Assembly: GCA_947630595.1 (NCBI GenBank)
Contig: CANRIG010000012.1
Coordinates: 1 to 51,388 of the forward strand
Origin: an uncultured Lachnospiraceae bacterium
GTDB taxonomy: Bacteria > Bacillota > Clostridia > Lachnospirales > Lachnospiraceae
DNA: 51,388 bases
Direction: 5' to 3'
A program made the translations under genes and the position numbers. This document shows positions 16,024 to 23,640 of this stretch, piece after piece. Every line of letters begins with the position of its first letter. Within the stretch, counting starts at the first letter, position 1. The notes beneath the pieces are model-generated. The model was not told the origin of the DNA. It did not search any database and saw only the letters and a program-made list of their open reading frames with translations.

Positions 16024-18006
16024 ATGATCGGATATATCTGTAAATATACGCCCATTGAAATTTTTGAGGCGATGGGCGAGGAAGTAAGGCGCATCGAGCC
16101 GGAGGTGACCTCGTTCAATCAGGCCGACACGCTGATGCACCCCAACATCTGCAGCTTTGCCAAGGGAGTGCTGGAGTCCGCGCTGGCGGAGCATTACGAC
16201 GGCATTGTGCTGACGACCTGCTGCGACAGCATCCGCCGCGTGTACGACGTGCTGCGGGAAAAGCTGCCGGGCTGCTTTCTTTACATGCTGGACGCGCCGC
16301 GCATCACCAAGGACGCGGGCGTGCATATTTATGAGCGGCGCATCCGCGACATGATTAAAGCTTATGAGGCGTACAGCGGGAAGACGTTTGACGAGGAAAA
16401 GCTGGCGGAGGTCATCCGGAAAAAGGAAGCGGAGACGGCGATTTCCTTCCGGCGGGACCGCCCGAACATCGGTATTCTGGGCGCGCGGGCCAACCCCAAC
16501 ATCCGGCGGATTCTGGAGGAGCACGGGGCCAACGTGGCTTTTGACCTCACCTGCACCGGGCTGGGGCGGAAGCTGCACTGGCAGGAGAACGAGCCGTTTA
16601 CCGGCTACGTGCGCGGGCTTCTGAGCCAGTTCCCGTGCATGCGCATGGAGACGGCAGCCAACCGCGACCGCATGATCGAGCAGTACGCGGGCAGCGTGGA
16701 CGGCATCATATATCACACGATACAGTTTTGTGATAATTACTCGTATGAATATGCATGGCTGAAGGATATTCTCAAAAAGCCGCAGTTGCTGCTGGAGACC
16801 GACAACACGAAGCAGAGCTACGGACAGATTTTGACCCGCATCGAGGCTTTTTTGGAATCGCTGCAGAGCGGGCGCGCGAAAGCGGCGGGAAGCCGCGCGG
16901 CAGGAAACTATGTGGGAAAAGGCAGCGCAGCAGGCGGTGCGGTCGGAAGTTATGCGGGAAAAGATGGTGCGGTAAATGGTGTGGCCGGAAAGCGCATGGG
17001 AAAAGGCAGTGCGGCAGGCGGTGTGACAGGAAGTTATGTGGGAAAAGGTAATGCGGCAGACGGCGCGGCAGGAAATCGCATGGGAAAAGGCAGTGCAGCA
17101 GGCGCGGCTGGGAAGCGCATGGGAAAAGGCAGTGCAGCAGGCGGTGTGGCAGGAAACTATGCGGGAAAAGGCAATGCGGCAGGCGGCTGGGACGCTGCGG
17201 AAAGAACAGGGCAGGGAGGTACAGCGATGTATGTGCTTGGAATAGACAGCGGATCCACATCCACCAATGCGGTGATCATGGATCAGGACAGACAGATCAG
17301 GGCCTTTGAGGTGGTGCGCACCGGGGCGAAATCCGGCGAGAGCGCGGAGCGCATCCTGAAAGCCGTGCTGGAAAAGGCGGGGCTGGCGCGCGAAGATCTG
17401 GCGCGCGTGGTATCGACGGGTTACGGCCGCGTGAGCATTGCCTTTGCCGATGAAAATGTGACGGAGATCAGCTGCCATGGCAAGGGCGCGCATTATTTCA
17501 ACCCGAAAATCCGCACGATTCTGGACATCGGCGGGCAGGACAGCAAGGCAATCCGCCTCGACGAGCGGGGCGAGGTGGTCGATTTTGTGATGAACGACAA
17601 GTGCGCGGCCGGGACGGGGCGTTTCCTGGAGGCCATCGCCCGCACGCTGGAGATTGACATCAGCGAGGTGGGCCCGGAGGCGCTGAAATCGACGGAGGCA
17701 ATCGAGATCACCAGCATGTGCACGGTTTTTGCGGAATCGGAGGTAATCTCGCTGATCGCCAACAATAAGGAAAAATGCGACATTGCCAACGGCATCTGCA
17801 ACGCCATCGCCAACAAAGCGTTTTCGCTGATGCGCCGCGTGGGGCTGGAGCCGGATTTCATGATGACCGGCGGCGTGGCCAAAAATCCGGGCGTCGTCCG
17901 CGCCGTCGAGTCAAGAATCGGCGGGAAGCTCTACATCTGCCCGGAGCCGGAGATTGTGGGCGCGGTCGGGGCTGCTCTGTATGCGCTGAACACGCTGGGG
18001 CTTTGA
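16024..18006 (+). CDS. Fusion: 2-hydroxyacyl-CoA dehydratase subunit + Gly/Ala repeat linker + activator ATPase
   Basis: A 660-residue protein. Residues 1-284 are a second dehydratase D-component subunit with cysteines in NICSFAKG, LTTCCDSIRR and IQFCDNYSYE. Residues ~285-401 are a linker of 14-residue repeats of the type GKGSAAGGVAGNYA. Residues 402-660 are a complete BadF/HgdC-type activase (ASKHA fold): phosphate loop GIDSGSTSTNAV, DIGGQDSK, and the [4Fe-4S] cysteines in NDKCAAGTGRFLE and ITSMCTVFAESE, which bridge the activase homodimer. These parts are normally separate proteins. GGGAGGT stands six bases before an internal ATG at 17227, so a free 259-residue activase may also be made. 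GAGGGG precedes the 16024 ATG. Confidence 0.85.
   Translation: MIGYICKYTPIEIFEAMGEEVRRIEPEVTSFNQADTLMHPNICSFAKGVLESALAEHYDGIVLTTCCDSIRRVYDVLREKLPGCFLYMLDAPRITKDAGVHIYERRIRDMIKAYEAYSGKTFDEEKLAEVIRKKEAETAISFRRDRPNIGILGARANPNIRRILEEHGANVAFDLTCTGLGRKLHWQENEPFTGYVRGLLSQFPCMRMETAANRDRMIEQYAGSVDGIIYHTIQFCDNYSYEYAWLKDILKKPQLLLETDNTKQSYGQILTRIEAFLESLQSGRAKAAGSRAAGNYVGKGSAAGGAVGSYAGKDGAVNGVAGKRMGKGSAAGGVTGSYVGKGNAADGAAGNRMGKGSAAGAAGKRMGKGSAAGGVAGNYAGKGNAAGGWDAAERTGQGGTAMYVLGIDSGSTSTNAVIMDQDRQIRAFEVVRTGAKSGESAERILKAVLEKAGLAREDLARVVSTGYGRVSIAFADENVTEISCHGKGAHYFNPKIRTILDIGGQDSKAIRLDERGEVVDFVMNDKCAAGTGRFLEAIARTLEIDISEVGPEALKSTEAIEITSMCTVFAESEVISLIANNKEKCDIANGICNAIANKAFSLMRRVGLEPDFMMTGGVAKNPGVVRAVESRIGGKLYICPEPEIVGAVGAALYALNTLGL
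16900..17200 (+). repeat. 42-bp coding repeat forming the fusion linker
   Basis: About seven imperfect units, mostly 42 bp, each beginning GGAAAAGG(C/T) and coding GKGSAAGG plus a variable six residues (one unit is 39 bp). Strongly Gly/Ala-rich with periodic Lys/Arg. It joins the dehydratase subunit to the activase in frame. Confidence 0.88.
17214..17229 (+). promoter_or_regulatory. Internal ribosome binding site and ATG for a free activase
   Basis: GGGAGGT followed six bases later by ATG 17227, in frame with the fusion. The product from here would be 259 residues, the standard length of HgdC-type activases, and starts exactly at the conserved MYVLGIDSGST. Confidence 0.75.
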
Positions 18007-18073
18007 GAGGCGTGCGGCGGAACAGACAGGAAACGGACACAGAATGTGCGCGAAATGCGCGGCAGGATGGACG

Positions 18074-19699
18074 ATGAAACAGACAATGGAAAAGAAAACG
18101 CATCTTTTTACAAATAAGGAACTGATTTTACTGCTGCTCCCGCTGATCGTGGAGCAGCTTTTAACGTCGCTGATGGGCACTGTGGACACGGTTATGGTCA
18201 GCAACGTGGGCTCGGAGGCCATTTCAGCGGTGTCGCTGGTGGACTCGATCAACATTTTAGTGATTCAGGCATTCAATGCCCTGGCTGCGGGCGGCACAAT
18301 CCTGTGTTCCCAGTACCTCGGAGCGCAGCGGCGGCGGGAGGCAGAGGCCGCGGCCGCGCAGGTCGTATTGACGACGGCGGTGTTGTCCGTGGCGGTGTCG
18401 GCGGTCTGCATCGCGCTGCGTTCGCCGCTGCTGACGATGGTGTTCGGCAAAGTGGAGCAGGAGGTCATGCGGGATTCCCGCACCTATTTCTTTTACACGG
18501 CCCTGTCCTTCCCCTTTATCGCCGTTTACGGAGCCGGTGCGGCTGTCTACCGGGCGCAGAACAATACGGGGACGCCGATGGCGATCTCGGTAACCTCTAA
18601 TTTTCTGAACATCGGCGGCAACGCGTTTCTGATCTGGGTGATGCACATGGGCGTGGCCGGTGCGGCGATTGCGACGCTGGCCTCGCGTGTGTTCTGCGCG
18701 GTGGTGGTGATGTGGCTTTTGCGGAAACCGCGGCCGGTGCGCCGCCGGCCGGATCTGAGGCGGAGCGGGCGGACGGAAAGAGCCGGAGTGCAGACGGCAA
18801 AATCCAGGGAAGCGGATATTGGTCTGGAAACGAACGCGAGGAAAACAGCGGCGGAACAGAGGATGACCGCGGGAAAAACGGTAATGCTGAAACAGCAGGC
18901 AAACGCGAAAAAAACGGTAGTGCCGAAACAGCAGGCAGATGCGAAAAAAACGGTAGTGTCGAAACAGCAGGTAAACGCGAAAAAAACGGTGGAGCCGGAA
19001 TACAGCATTGCGGTTCGGGATTACCGGAACATGCGGCCGGACTGGGACTGCATCAAACGGATTATGGCTATCGGTATCCCCTCCGGCGTGGAGAACGCCA
19101 TGTTCCAGTTCGGCAAGCTGGCAATCCAGTCGACAGTTTCTACGCTCGGAACCGCAACGATCGCGGCGCATGCGATGGCGAGCATGCTGGAAAACATGAA
19201 CGGTATCGCCGGCATCGGCATTGGCATCGGCCTGATGACGGTTGTAGGCCAGTGCATCGGCGCAGGCCGCGACGACGAGGCGGTCTATTATATAAAGAAG
19301 CTGTCGCTCTGGGGCGAGGCGGCGATCGTTCTGAGCTGTCTGGCCGTGTTTGCGGCGGCAAAGCCGGTCACGATTCTGGGCGGCATGGAACCGGAGAGCG
19401 CAAGGCTGTGCATGCAGATGATGACGGCGATCACCCTGGCAAAGCCGATTGCCTGGATTTGTTCGTACGTGCCCGCATACGGGATGCGGGCGGCCGGCGA
19501 TGTGCGCTACTCCATGCTCGTGACCTGCCTGAGCATGTGGCTGTTCCGCGTGACAATGGCAATGCTGCTGTGCCGCTACACAAACGCCGGCCCGATGAGC
19601 GCATGGCTGGCGATGTTTACGGACTGGTCTGTGCGCGCCGTTATTTTCGTGCACCGTTTCCACAGCAGAAAATGGCTGCGGCACCGGGTAATTGCGTGA
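18074..19699 (+). CDS. MATE family efflux transporter with repeat-expanded central loop
   Basis: A 541-residue, roughly 12-helix cation-coupled multidrug/metabolite exporter. The first half (residues ~15-230) includes LIVEQLLTSLMGTVDTVMV, a typical MATE opening; the second half begins near MRPDWDCIKRIMAIGIPSGVENAMFQ in pieces characteristic of the family. The cytoplasmic loop joining the halves, about residues 230-325, is enlarged by ~80 residues with 12-residue repeats (KQQANAKKTVVP). ATG 18074 has AGGA six bases upstream; ATG 18044 is possible but has poorer spacing. It follows the dehydratase fusion by 67 bases and may be cotranscribed. Confidence 0.88.
   Translation: MKQTMEKKTHLFTNKELILLLLPLIVEQLLTSLMGTVDTVMVSNVGSEAISAVSLVDSINILVIQAFNALAAGGTILCSQYLGAQRRREAEAAAAQVVLTTAVLSVAVSAVCIALRSPLLTMVFGKVEQEVMRDSRTYFFYTALSFPFIAVYGAGAAVYRAQNNTGTPMAISVTSNFLNIGGNAFLIWVMHMGVAGAAIATLASRVFCAVVVMWLLRKPRPVRRRPDLRRSGRTERAGVQTAKSREADIGLETNARKTAAEQRMTAGKTVMLKQQANAKKTVVPKQQADAKKTVVSKQQVNAKKTVEPEYSIAVRDYRNMRPDWDCIKRIMAIGIPSGVENAMFQFGKLAIQSTVSTLGTATIAAHAMASMLENMNGIAGIGIGIGLMTVVGQCIGAGRDDEAVYYIKKLSLWGEAAIVLSCLAVFAAAKPVTILGGMEPESARLCMQMMTAITLAKPIAWICSYVPAYGMRAAGDVRYSMLVTCLSMWLFRVTMAMLLCRYTNAGPMSAWLAMFTDWSVRAVIFVHRFHSRKWLRHRVIA
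18854..18997 (+). repeat. 36-bp coding repeat in the MATE central loop
   Basis: Three close units (18890, 18926, 18962) and one diverged unit (18854), each coding a 12-residue motif like KQQANAKKTVVP. It lies precisely between the two structural halves of the transporter. Confidence 0.88.
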
Positions 19700-19703
19700 T
19701 CCG

Positions 19704-19765
19704 GTGAGTTTCGGAGCGGCTCGGCGTGATTTGCTGAGCTCCGGAGTGGTTCGGCGCGGTAGATT
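19704..19765 (+). repeat. Imperfect ~30-bp duplication after the MATE gene
   Basis: Two copies of a unit with GAG(T/C)T(T/C)CGGAG(C/T)GG(C/T)TCGGCG(T/C)G follow the MATE stop. It may be a decayed repeat; no terminator with a U-tract is clear here. Confidence 0.55.
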
Positions 19766-19826
19766 TTTTTGAATTTTCGACAAAATTCGCGGCTAAATTT
19801 TGTTCATTTCGCCCTGTATTTCATGC

Positions 19827-19855
19827 TTGCAAAATCTCTTGTCCTGTATTAGAAT
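19827..19855 (+). promoter_or_regulatory. Promoter of the LexA-boxed small membrane protein gene
   Basis: TTGCAA (19827-19832), 17-base spacer, TAGAAT (19850-19855). The predicted start point, near 19862, falls at the first of three LexA-like boxes. Confidence 0.7.
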
Positions 19856-19862
19856 ACGATAA

Positions 19863-19900
19863 GAACAAACGTTCGGAACAAATGTTCTGAACAGAGGTTC
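19863..19900 (+). promoter_or_regulatory. Three tandem LexA-type (SOS) boxes, 13-bp period
   Basis: GAACAAACGTTC (19863), GAACAAATGTTC (19876) and GAACAGAGGTTC (19889) each have the GAAC-N4-GTTC form of the Gram-positive LexA box (CGAACRNRYGTTYC). The first two match the inner RNRY positions; the third differs at one. They begin 8 bases after the -10 element, where a repressor would block transcription. Confidence 0.72.
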
Positions 19901-19940
19901 GCATACGGGAGATAAAAACAGGAAAGACGGGGACAGGGGC

Positions 19941-20414
19941 ATGAACAGAAGCGTGAACAGAAATACGGATAGCAGTACGAATAGAAATACAGATAGAAGT
20001 ACAAATAAAAATAGAAATGCAAATATAAATAGAAATACAAATATAAATATAAATATGGATGAAGGTATGGTCAGGACAAAACCGGCGGAATTTGACCGGG
20101 AGCTGACGGCGCGCGGCATGGCAGTCTGCGGCGTGGCCGGTGTTTTGGAGGAGACGGTTGTTTTTCTGGCGTTCGGCATCCGGGTCGCTGCGGCGCCGCT
20201 TTTGGTGACGGTATTTTTATGGTTTCTGTTTGCCCTGCTGACGGCGGCGGCCATGATCGCGGCGGACAGTTTTGCGGAGCGGTTATCTGAGACGCTGCAT
20301 TGGAGCGCGGCACAGCGCGCTCCGCAGCGTATTCTGCTTTACAGACGGGCAGGAGCTGTGGTGGGGACTGCGGCCCATATGGATAAAAACGGCAGATGGA
20401 AGAATGCGGCTTGA
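19941..20414 (+). CDS. Small membrane protein with Asn-rich repeat N-terminus, putatively SOS-controlled
   Basis: A 157-residue protein of no recognised family. Residues 1-38 are Asn/Thr/Arg repeats (NRNTD, STNRNTD, NINRNTNININ) encoded by an AATAGAAATACA-like array. From M39 the sequence is more ordinary: an amphipathic FDRELTARGMAVCG stretch and hydrophobic segments at about 60-78 and 82-106, followed by a basic tail. AGGGG lies near ATG 19941, while M39 (20055) has no ribosome binding site. The promoter carries three LexA-like boxes, so induction by DNA damage is predicted. Small membrane proteins are used by other bacteria as SOS division inhibitors, but nothing here proves that role. Confidence 0.6.
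   Translation: MNRSVNRNTDSSTNRNTDRSTNKNRNANINRNTNININMDEGMVRTKPAEFDRELTARGMAVCGVAGVLEETVVFLAFGIRVAAAPLLVTVFLWFLFALLTAAAMIAADSFAERLSETLHWSAAQRAPQRILLYRRAGAVVGTAAHMDKNGRWKNAA
19945..20055 (+). repeat. AT-rich coding repeat (AATAGAAATACA-like)
   Basis: Degenerate units built on AATAGAAATACA / AGTACGAATAG run from the start codon to the second possible start at 20055. Coding strand is nearly free of long pyrimidine runs. Confidence 0.75.
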
Positions 20415-20439
20415 GGAATGACCGGTTTTGCGCTATAAT
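20411..20439 (+). promoter_or_regulatory. Promoter of the HAD phosphatase gene
   Basis: TTGAGG (20411-20416), 17-base spacer, perfect TATAAT (20434-20439). It overlaps the stop codon of the preceding gene and gives the phosphatase its own transcription. Confidence 0.75.
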
Positions 20440-20481
20440 GAGTCAAGTAAGTTGAGACTGCAGAAAATGAGGCGCATAAAA

Positions 20482-21159
20482 ATGAGAGACGAGAAGACAA
20501 GACGCTACGACGCGGTGATATTTGATCTGGACGGGACGCTGCTGGATACGCTTGCCGATCTGGCGGACAGTGCGAATGCGACGCTCGCCCATTATGGGTT
20601 GCCGCAGTTTTCCAGAGAAGAGATTTGCGGCTTCGTCGGCAACGGCGCCCGCAATCTAATCCGGCAGATCGTGCCGGGCGGGGAGGCAGACCCGAATTAT
20701 CAGCGGGTGCTTGACAGCTTCCGCGCGTATTACGGGGAGCACTGCATGGACGCAACGAAGGCATATCCGGGGATTATGCCGCTGCTTGAGTGGCTGAAGC
20801 AGGAGAATTACCGCACGGCGATTGTGTCGAATAAGCCGGATTTTGCGGTGAAAAAACTGAATCAGGTTTATTTTGACGGACTGATTGAGGTGGCGGTCGG
20901 CGAGCGGGAGGGCATCCGCCGCAAACCGGCGCCGGATTCCGTACTGCTGGCCCTGGAGGAGCTTGGCATTTCGCGTGAGCGCGCCGTGTATGTCGGAGAT
21001 TCCGATGTGGATCTGCGGACCGCGGAGCAGGCCGGCATGGACTGTATCGCTGTGAGCTGGGGATTCCGCGATCGTGCGTTTCTGCTGGAGCAGGGCGCAG
21101 ACCCGGAGCGGATTGCGGACGATGCGGAAGAGCTGCGGACGATGCTGGAGACGGCGTAG
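20482..21159 (+). CDS. HAD-superfamily phosphatase (phosphoglycolate phosphatase-like)
   Basis: A 225-residue soluble hydrolase. Nucleophile motif DLDGT has D15 and D17; motif II is in VSNKPD; the conserved lysine lies in RRKPAPD; motif III is GDSDVDLRTA. A helical cap domain between residues ~22 and 90 places it with Gph/PGMB-like proteins; the physiological substrate is unknown. ATG 20482 is chosen because the domain starts right after it; ATG 20467 also lies downstream of the predicted transcription start and would add five residues. Neither has a strong ribosome binding site. Confidence 0.88.
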   Translation: MRDEKTRRYDAVIFDLDGTLLDTLADLADSANATLAHYGLPQFSREEICGFVGNGARNLIRQIVPGGEADPNYQRVLDSFRAYYGEHCMDATKAYPGIMPLLEWLKQENYRTAIVSNKPDFAVKKLNQVYFDGLIEVAVGEREGIRRKPAPDSVLLALEELGISRERAVYVGDSDVDLRTAEQAGMDCIAVSWGFRDRAFLLEQGADPERIADDAEELRTMLETA

Positions 21160-21194
21160 GAGGTATACTTTATTACGGTTGATGCATAGCCTGT

Positions 21195-21242
21195 AAATCA
21201 ACATCTATTTGAGAAATTTTCTCGATCAGATGTTGATTTTTT
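21195..21242 (+). terminator. Rho-independent terminator after the HAD phosphatase
   Basis: Perfect 12-bp stem AAATCAACATCT / AGATGTTGATTT, with a smaller GAGAAA/TTTTCTC hairpin in the loop, followed by TTTT. The 3' arm also supplies the -35 of the next gene. Confidence 0.85.
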
Positions 21243-21260
21243 AAAAGAATCGCATATAAT
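21233..21260 (+). promoter_or_regulatory. Promoter of the RloA/RloB-like operon
   Basis: TTGATT (21233-21238), 16-base spacer, perfect TATAAT (21255-21260), about 20 bases ahead of the ATG, so the leader is very short. Confidence 0.75.
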
Positions 21261-21280
21261 AAGAGCAGGAGGGACAGGCT

Positions 21281-22546
21281 ATGCTCATTCAATTCCGATT
21301 TAAAAATTTCAAATCATTTAGAGATGATACCATTCTTGACCTTTCAGCCACGAAGATAACGGAATATTCTGACCGAGTCGTTCAGATTGGAAAGGAAAAG
21401 CTCCTGCCTGCGGCGGCTATCTATGGAGCCAATGCGAGCGGAAAATCCAACGTAATCGAAGCGTTCCGCTATATGACAACCTATGTAATGGAATCCTTTG
21501 CGTATGGCGGAGAGGCAGATGAAAAAAAATCAAAAACAAAAAAGCCTAAACTCACGCCGTTTTTGTTCGACAATGCAAGCAAAGATGCAGAGTCATCTTT
21601 TGAGGTCTACTTTATCACTTCTGAAGAAAACGGCTGCAAATCATATAATTATGGCTTTGTGCTGAACCAAAAAGGTGTGGTTGAGGAATGGCTCAATGCA
21701 AAAGCGAAAACAGCGAGAGAATACAAATCTGTTTTTTACCGCAGCGGCGATGAACTCGATTTATCAGGATTGCCTGGAAAAATGCAGGACATTATTAAAC
21801 TATCGCTTTATGATGAAACCCTGATTGTTTCACTTGGCGCGAAACAGCGTATTTCCAGGCTGAAAATGATCCGGGACTGGTTTTACAATGTCAATTTTGC
21901 TAACTTCGGAAATCCGTTTGAAAATGTATTTCTTTCCTCTTTGATTCCGGAAGGCTTTGCAGAGGATGAAGCTGTTCAAAAAAGAGTGATAGATTATTTT
22001 GCCGCTTTTGACCCATCCATTATCGGTTTCAGGGTTGAGGTCATGAAAGGCGACGACGAAGATGCAGAGCGTGTAAAAATAGATGCGGTTCATCGTGTAA
22101 CCGGATCGGATGAAACGGCAGCAATTCCTTTGCAGGATGAATCTGACGGCACGCTGAAGATGTTTGCGCTGTATCCGGCTTTGCAGGATACGTTAAATAC
22201 AGGAAGCGTTCTTTTTGTGGACGAATTAAATGCGAGGCTGCACCCGCTGCTTGTCCGTGGTTTTCTGATTATGTTCCTGAATCCGGAGACGAATCCCAAT
22301 CATGCTCAGCTGGTTTTTACAACGCATGATTCGTGGCAGCTGTCCAACAACCTGCTGCGCAGAGATGAAATATGGTTTACGGAAAAAGCTCTGTCTGGGG
22401 TATCAACGCTTTACTCTCTTGCTGATTTTACAGATGACGACGGTGTAAAAATACGAAAGGACGAAAGCTACGAGAAAAATTATCTCCTTGGCAAATATGG
22501 GGCGATTCCGGCCCTTAAATATTTTGATATGTTTAAAGGGGAGTAA
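21281..22546 (+). CDS. AAA/ABC-type ATPase of a RloA-RloB-like defence pair
   Basis: A 421-residue ATPase of the AAA_15/AAA_21 (SMC/ABC-like) class. The Walker A motif GANASGKS is at residues 49-56 after the typical opening MLIQFRFKNFKSF; the Walker B region is FVDELNARLHPLL at about 312-324, where NARLHP replaces the more usual DxSLHP signature, and FTTHDSWQLS follows. It overlaps in function space with RloA, the ATPase partner of RloB found among restriction-modification and phage-defence genes, and resembles the ATPase of PARIS-type systems in layout. Its RloB partner starts 2 bases after the stop. GC content is visibly lower than in neighbouring housekeeping genes, suggesting transfer. 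Ribosome binding site GGAGGGA. Confidence 0.85.
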   Translation: MLIQFRFKNFKSFRDDTILDLSATKITEYSDRVVQIGKEKLLPAAAIYGANASGKSNVIEAFRYMTTYVMESFAYGGEADEKKSKTKKPKLTPFLFDNASKDAESSFEVYFITSEENGCKSYNYGFVLNQKGVVEEWLNAKAKTAREYKSVFYRSGDELDLSGLPGKMQDIIKLSLYDETLIVSLGAKQRISRLKMIRDWFYNVNFANFGNPFENVFLSSLIPEGFAEDEAVQKRVIDYFAAFDPSIIGFRVEVMKGDDEDAERVKIDAVHRVTGSDETAAIPLQDESDGTLKMFALYPALQDTLNTGSVLFVDELNARLHPLLVRGFLIMFLNPETNPNHAQLVFTTHDSWQLSNNLLRRDEIWFTEKALSGVSTLYSLADFTDDDGVKIRKDESYEKNYLLGKYGAIPALKYFDMFKGE

Positions 22547-22548
22547 AC

Positions 22549-23217
22549 ATGGCGAGACCGGACAGAACAGGAAAAAGAAAAGCCAGAGAATCATTCAGGA
22601 CGAGAGTTCCGGATCTCGGTTACTATTTTATTGTGACAGATGCCAAAGAAACCGAGGAAAATTATCTGTATGGCCTTCGGGATTCTCTTCCCAGGGAGCT
22701 TCAGGGACGCATTGTCATCAAGGTTTCCAGGGCGAAAACGCAGGAATTGGTTAAAAGCTGCAAAGAACAGGCAGCCCTTGAACCTCAGTACGGACAGCCC
22801 TGGATTGTATTCGACAGGGACAGAATCGTAAATTTTGATGGAATCATTGCACAGGCTCAAAAAGAGAACGTCAGCGTTGGCTGGTCCAATCCCTGCATAG
22901 AAATATGGTTTGACGCATATTTCGGGAAGATGCATTCCTATCATGATTCTGTGGTGTGCTGCAGGAAGTTTGCGGAAACTTATAAGCAAAAGACCGGTCA
23001 GGAGTATCACAAAGATAATTCACAGATTTATGCAGTACTGAATCGATTTGGGAATGAAGGTCAGGCAATTCAAATTGCGGATAAGCGGCTGCAGGGGTAT
23101 TTGCGGGACGGTGTGGGGAACCCATCGGAAATGTGTCCATGTAGCACTGTATATAAATTAGTAGAAGAAATTCGGCATAAAGCAATATTCCAGACTATGG
23201 GAAAGACAGGGAATTGA
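22549..23217 (+). CDS. RloB-like effector protein
   Basis: A 222-residue protein with the hallmarks of RloB: a basic N-terminus, a YYFIVTDAKETEENYLYGL segment in the place of the family's usual CEGEKTEPNYF motif, VFDRDRI for the acidic motif, and SNPCIEIWFDAYF for the SNPCFEVWLLLHF signature. The fold is thought to be Toprim-like and nucleolytic, in analogy with AriB of PARIS. The change of CEG to TDA at the first motif is unusual, though ETEENY keeps acidic residues. It is translationally tied to the ATPase (2-base gap). Predicted role: ATPase-controlled toxic effector in phage defence; this is inference from family. Confidence 0.82.
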   Translation: MARPDRTGKRKARESFRTRVPDLGYYFIVTDAKETEENYLYGLRDSLPRELQGRIVIKVSRAKTQELVKSCKEQAALEPQYGQPWIVFDRDRIVNFDGIIAQAQKENVSVGWSNPCIEIWFDAYFGKMHSYHDSVVCCRKFAETYKQKTGQEYHKDNSQIYAVLNRFGNEGQAIQIADKRLQGYLRDGVGNPSEMCPCSTVYKLVEEIRHKAIFQTMGKTGN

Positions 23218-23284
23218 CGGTAACCATGCCAATAAAATGATAAACGAATAACAAATGAATGACAAACAGACTGCCGGTCTGCAC

Positions 23285-23313
23285 TTGCTGACCCGATCGA
23301 ACAGGAGTATAAT
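23285..23313 (+). promoter_or_regulatory. Promoter upstream of the short ORF / HD-domain gene
   Basis: TTGCTG (23285-23290), 17-base spacer, perfect TATAAT (23308-23313). The first complete genes downstream are the 48-codon ORF at 23434 and the HD protein at 23641. Confidence 0.6.
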
Positions 23314-23347
23314 ACTTGCGTTACAAAGAGGCCCTCGCTATTTTAAG

Positions 23348-23391
23348 TGAAATTTTTATACCAGAGGATTGTGAAATTTTATACCAGAGGA
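23348..23391 (+). repeat. 22-bp direct repeat
   Basis: A 21-22 base unit beginning GTGAAATTTT and ending ATACCAGAGGA occurs twice (23348 and 23371), differing by a single T. It lies just before the short ORF. Confidence 0.85.
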
Positions 23392-23433
23392 TAACATGGA
23401 CAGCAAGGCGGCGGAAAGCTTATTAAAAACGGT

Positions 23434-23580
23434 ATGCCAGAGAAGAAAGACGGAGACGCGAATCATGATTTCCTGCATTTCTTTCTGCAGGTGCTTCAGA
23501 TACCGCCGGAATACATCAGCGGCCCGTGGTGGGTGTGCCGGGAACAGGCAAAGCCTTTGCTCCAGTATGAACTGCATTGA
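23434..23580 (+). CDS. Short ORF or gene remnant, 48 residues
   Basis: The frame codes MPEKKDGDANHDFLHFFLQV and continues through a Trp-Trp-containing segment to YELH. The composition (aromatic, balanced charge) looks protein-like rather than random, and in-frame sequence extends upstream to a stop near 23392. No good ribosome binding site precedes ATG 23434. It may be a small protein or the surviving C-terminus of a larger gene lost near the direct repeat. The rest of the 423-base gap shows only the promoter and that repeat. Confidence 0.35.
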   Translation: MPEKKDGDANHDFLHFFLQVLQIPPEYISGPWWVCREQAKPLLQYELH

Positions 23581-23640
23581 ATATGGAATATTTTTTGCAG
23601 AAGATGATTTATTCAGAAAAGAAAAAGGAGGAATGCAGCG

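Noticed and set aside
15970-17493. 507-codon minus-strand frame opposite the dehydratase fusion
   Set aside because: Repeat-derived Cys/His/Phe-rich shadow; the plus-strand protein has clear motifs.
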